Origin: Acetobacteraceae bacterium
GTDB taxonomy: Bacteria > Pseudomonadota > Alphaproteobacteria > Acetobacterales > Acetobacteraceae
Length of the DNA stretch: 6,577 bases
NCBI GenBank assembly: GCA_027306955.1
Contig: DAHUXX010000147.1
Coordinates: 1 to 6,577 of the forward strand
Reading direction: 5' to 3'
Of this stretch, positions 6,551 through 6,577 are shown piece by piece (position 1 is the first letter of the stretch; each line of letters begins with the position of its first letter). The position numbers and the translations under genes were made by a program. The notes below the pieces were generated by a model, which was not told where the DNA came from, did no database searches, and saw only the letters and a program-made list of their open reading frames with translations.

Positions 6551-6577
6551 ATGACCGAGATGACACAGCGCAGGCCG
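6551..6577 (+). CDS. start of an unidentified gene, 5' end only
   Basis: An ATG at 6551 opens nine codons (M-T-E-M-T-Q-R-R-P) to the window edge. It is supported only by the promoter-like AT-rich sequence and a GTGAGG 4 nt before it. Too little is present to name a family. Its place after two lysine-degradation genes makes a related role possible, but the separate promoter argues it is a distinct transcription unit. Confidence 0.45.

Overview
The window is very GC-rich and dense with genes on both strands, with protein families typical of Alphaproteobacteria. The gene mix and sequence style would fit an Acetobacteraceae/Rhodospirillales-type genome, but that is inference and no marker gene fixes the taxon. 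No tRNA, rRNA, CRISPR array, insertion sequence or phage gene is visible.

Left part (1-2323) holds cell-surface polysaccharide genes around an unrelated enzyme. The minus strand carries the N-terminal 82 codons of a CapD/FlaA1/WbpM-like membrane nucleotide-sugar epimerase/dehydratase, cut by the window edge. Upstream of it on the same strand is a complete arylamine N-acetyltransferase (328-1137). Divergent from that is a complete WbpL/WecA-type polyprenyl-phosphate sugar-1-phosphate transferase (1271-2323). The WbpL-like and WbpM-like pair suggests initiation of a lipid-linked glycan and supply of its first sugar. The 133-bp divergent gap between the NAT and transferase starts contains a perfect 8-bp inverted repeat with a smaller palindrome nested in it.

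Middle part (2285-3142) is a decayed gene on the minus strand. It is a UMF1/Atg22-like MFS transporter with a nonsense codon, two frameshifts, apparent missing internal segments and a lost C-terminus. It begins 2 nt after the stop of an intact Lrp/AsnC regulator (3145-3576), so the two were once one operon.

Right part (3697-6428) is a two-gene lysine-catabolism operon, divergent from the regulator. It has a saccharopine dehydrogenase/lysine 6-dehydrogenase family oxidoreductase followed 43 nt later by an antiquitin-type (ALDH7) alpha-aminoadipate-semialdehyde (piperideine-6-carboxylate) dehydrogenase. The first enzyme would make the semialdehyde and the second would oxidise it to 2-aminoadipate. 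The Lrp-type protein is the obvious candidate regulator, and a direct repeat with a 21-bp period lies between the divergent genes. The dehydrogenase has an apparent single-base insertion after codon 7, so as written its well-placed start codon does not reach its conserved body.

The end (6429-6577) has an unusually AT-rich promoter-like stretch before a new plus-strand gene, of which only nine codons are present. I see no wholly new system. The points most worth checking are the early frameshift in the dehydrogenase, the fragmented transporter, and the candidate operators.
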